From Allodiplogaster sudhausi (lineage: Eukaryota > Nematoda > Chromadorea > Rhabditida > Diplogasteridae), in the NCBI GenBank assembly GCA_945643635.1, contig CALZFC010000267.1, positions 1,135,001 through 1,199,000 on the forward strand: DNA of 64,000 bases, written 5' to 3'. A model generated the notes under the pieces. The model was not told the origin of the DNA and ran no database searches. It worked only from the letters and a program-made list of their open reading frames with translations. Position numbers and translations under genes: made by a program. Shown here piece by piece: positions 60,457 through 64,000 of this stretch (positions are counted from its first letter, which is position 1; every line of letters begins with the position of its first letter).

Positions 60457-60665
60457 TAGGGACGCCTTAAATTTTATGGGATGCCTTAAATTCTATGGGA
60501 TGCCTCAAATTCAATGGTACGCCTTTTCTTGCCATGGGACGCCTATAAACCGGTCGGACGCCTATAATTTCATAGGACGCCAAATTGTTTCATGGGATGC
60601 CCATAATTCGGCGGGACGCCTTTATTTTCCATCTGACGCCTATAATCCGATGGGACGCCTACACT
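60457..60665. repeat. Minisatellite, about ten ~20-bp units
   Basis: Degenerate tandem units built on GGGACGCCTATAATTTCAT with GGATGCC and CGGACGCC variants. Confidence 0.9.
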
Positions 60666-60901
60666 AGAATAGAGCCGTTTAGTCTACTATTTGGGCGACA
60701 TTTGAGGTGTGCAGTGCATTGAAGCACACATACATATACATATGTTTTTTTTTCCATTTTATTCCAACAGTTACAAATTATGTGCATCAAAAAAGGACAG
60801 AGTTTTAAGATAAAATTTACAAACGCAGGGATTCTATCAGGTTCGTATTTTGGTACACCGATGTCTCGTGGAGCGGAATTCTCTGTTAATTTTGGCCACG
60901 C

Positions 60902-63624
<2,723 letters not shown>

Positions 63625-63699
63625 GGCGCCTAGAGAAGCTGACCGACTGAGAAGAATATCTCTCTCATATGTATATATGTAAATATGCATAAAGAACTA

Positions 63700-64000
63700 A
63701 TATAAAACGGGACGAAGAAACGGACAGAATTTATCGTCCGCTCCTCATTTATATCGACAATAAAGCAACCGGTTGTTGTTGGGTGTTGCTAGTGTGACCG
63801 TAGGAGAAGAACGAATAAAATGTCATTCAGAAGTATTAAAAAAATGCCTGCCAAAGGGATGTGAAAGAATCGAAAACCTAACATCTCTGGCCAATTCTAC
63901 GCGATTTTTCACATTTTGCCTCAGCGAAAGTATGACTGACACCATTTGTCTTCAAATATGGTCGAACTGTTTTTTTTTATACAAAGTAAGGGACAATTTT
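63700..64000. other. Start of another duplicated spacer at the right edge
   Basis: Homologous to 58140-58440 (shared GTATGACTG and CACCATTTGTCTTCAAA), so the array continues beyond the window. Confidence 0.7.

Noticed and set aside
60457..60667. 80-aa frame (RSDAYNFIGRQ...) on the plus strand
   Set aside because: Translation of the ~20-bp minisatellite.

Overview
This is nuclear DNA from an animal, most probably a nematode. The strongest evidence is three full or partial copies of a nine-exon seven-transmembrane receptor with nematode Str/Srj-type chemoreceptor hallmarks (the YRYKSICE turn, Q-T-C-V-P before TM6, and FPALDPLLIIGFVRIYR at the end of TM7). Short exons, T-rich introns ending in TTTCAG-like acceptors, a MATH-BTB gene and small secreted Cys/Thr-rich proteins fit this. 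Multi-exon genes of this density recall diplogastrids such as Pristionchus, but the species cannot be named from the sequence alone.

Layout. 0-2.2 kb: scattered minus-strand exons, including a signal-peptide exon, of a gene or genes running off the left edge, between long GA tracts. 2.2-6.4 kb: small hairpin repeats and GA/CT tracts. 6.4-10.1 kb: a minus-strand multi-pass membrane protein whose largest intron holds a 1.6-kb imperfect palindrome. 13.7-23.2 kb: the chemoreceptor cluster (copy 1 intact; copy 2 a pseudogene whose 5' half is replaced by a PAN/mucin-like gene; copy 3 open but with altered splice acceptors). 24.5-27.2 kb: a MATH-BTB gene with breaks in its MATH half. 27.4-28.9 kb: a 219-aa multi-pass protein. 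29.2-30.1 kb: a tail-end relic of a fourth chemoreceptor copy. 30.3-30.9 kb: a small secreted Cys-rich protein on the minus strand. 32.2-37.0 kb: a minus-strand ten-exon gene for an 895-aa Ala/Ser/Thr/Glu-rich tail-anchored protein in which every intron is phase 1. 37-40.9 kb: microsatellite-rich intergenic DNA. 40.9-64 kb: a head-to-tail minus-strand array of secreted thrombospondin-type-1 (TSP1) proteins. Two copies are complete and open (223 and 255 aa), one is a hybrid and three are broken. The array is interrupted by a TA-flanked inverted-repeat element, an orphan ribosomal protein eL32 exon and trinucleotide ATT expansions.

The window shows two local gene families in birth-and-death evolution: membrane chemoreceptors on the plus strand and secreted TSP1/mucin-like proteins on the minus strand. 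Exon models were built by hand from splice signals, reading-frame phase and paralog comparison. Where total coding length divides by three across many introns I treat the model as strong. GA/CT microsatellites are abundant and create long artefactual reading frames, which I did not call as genes.
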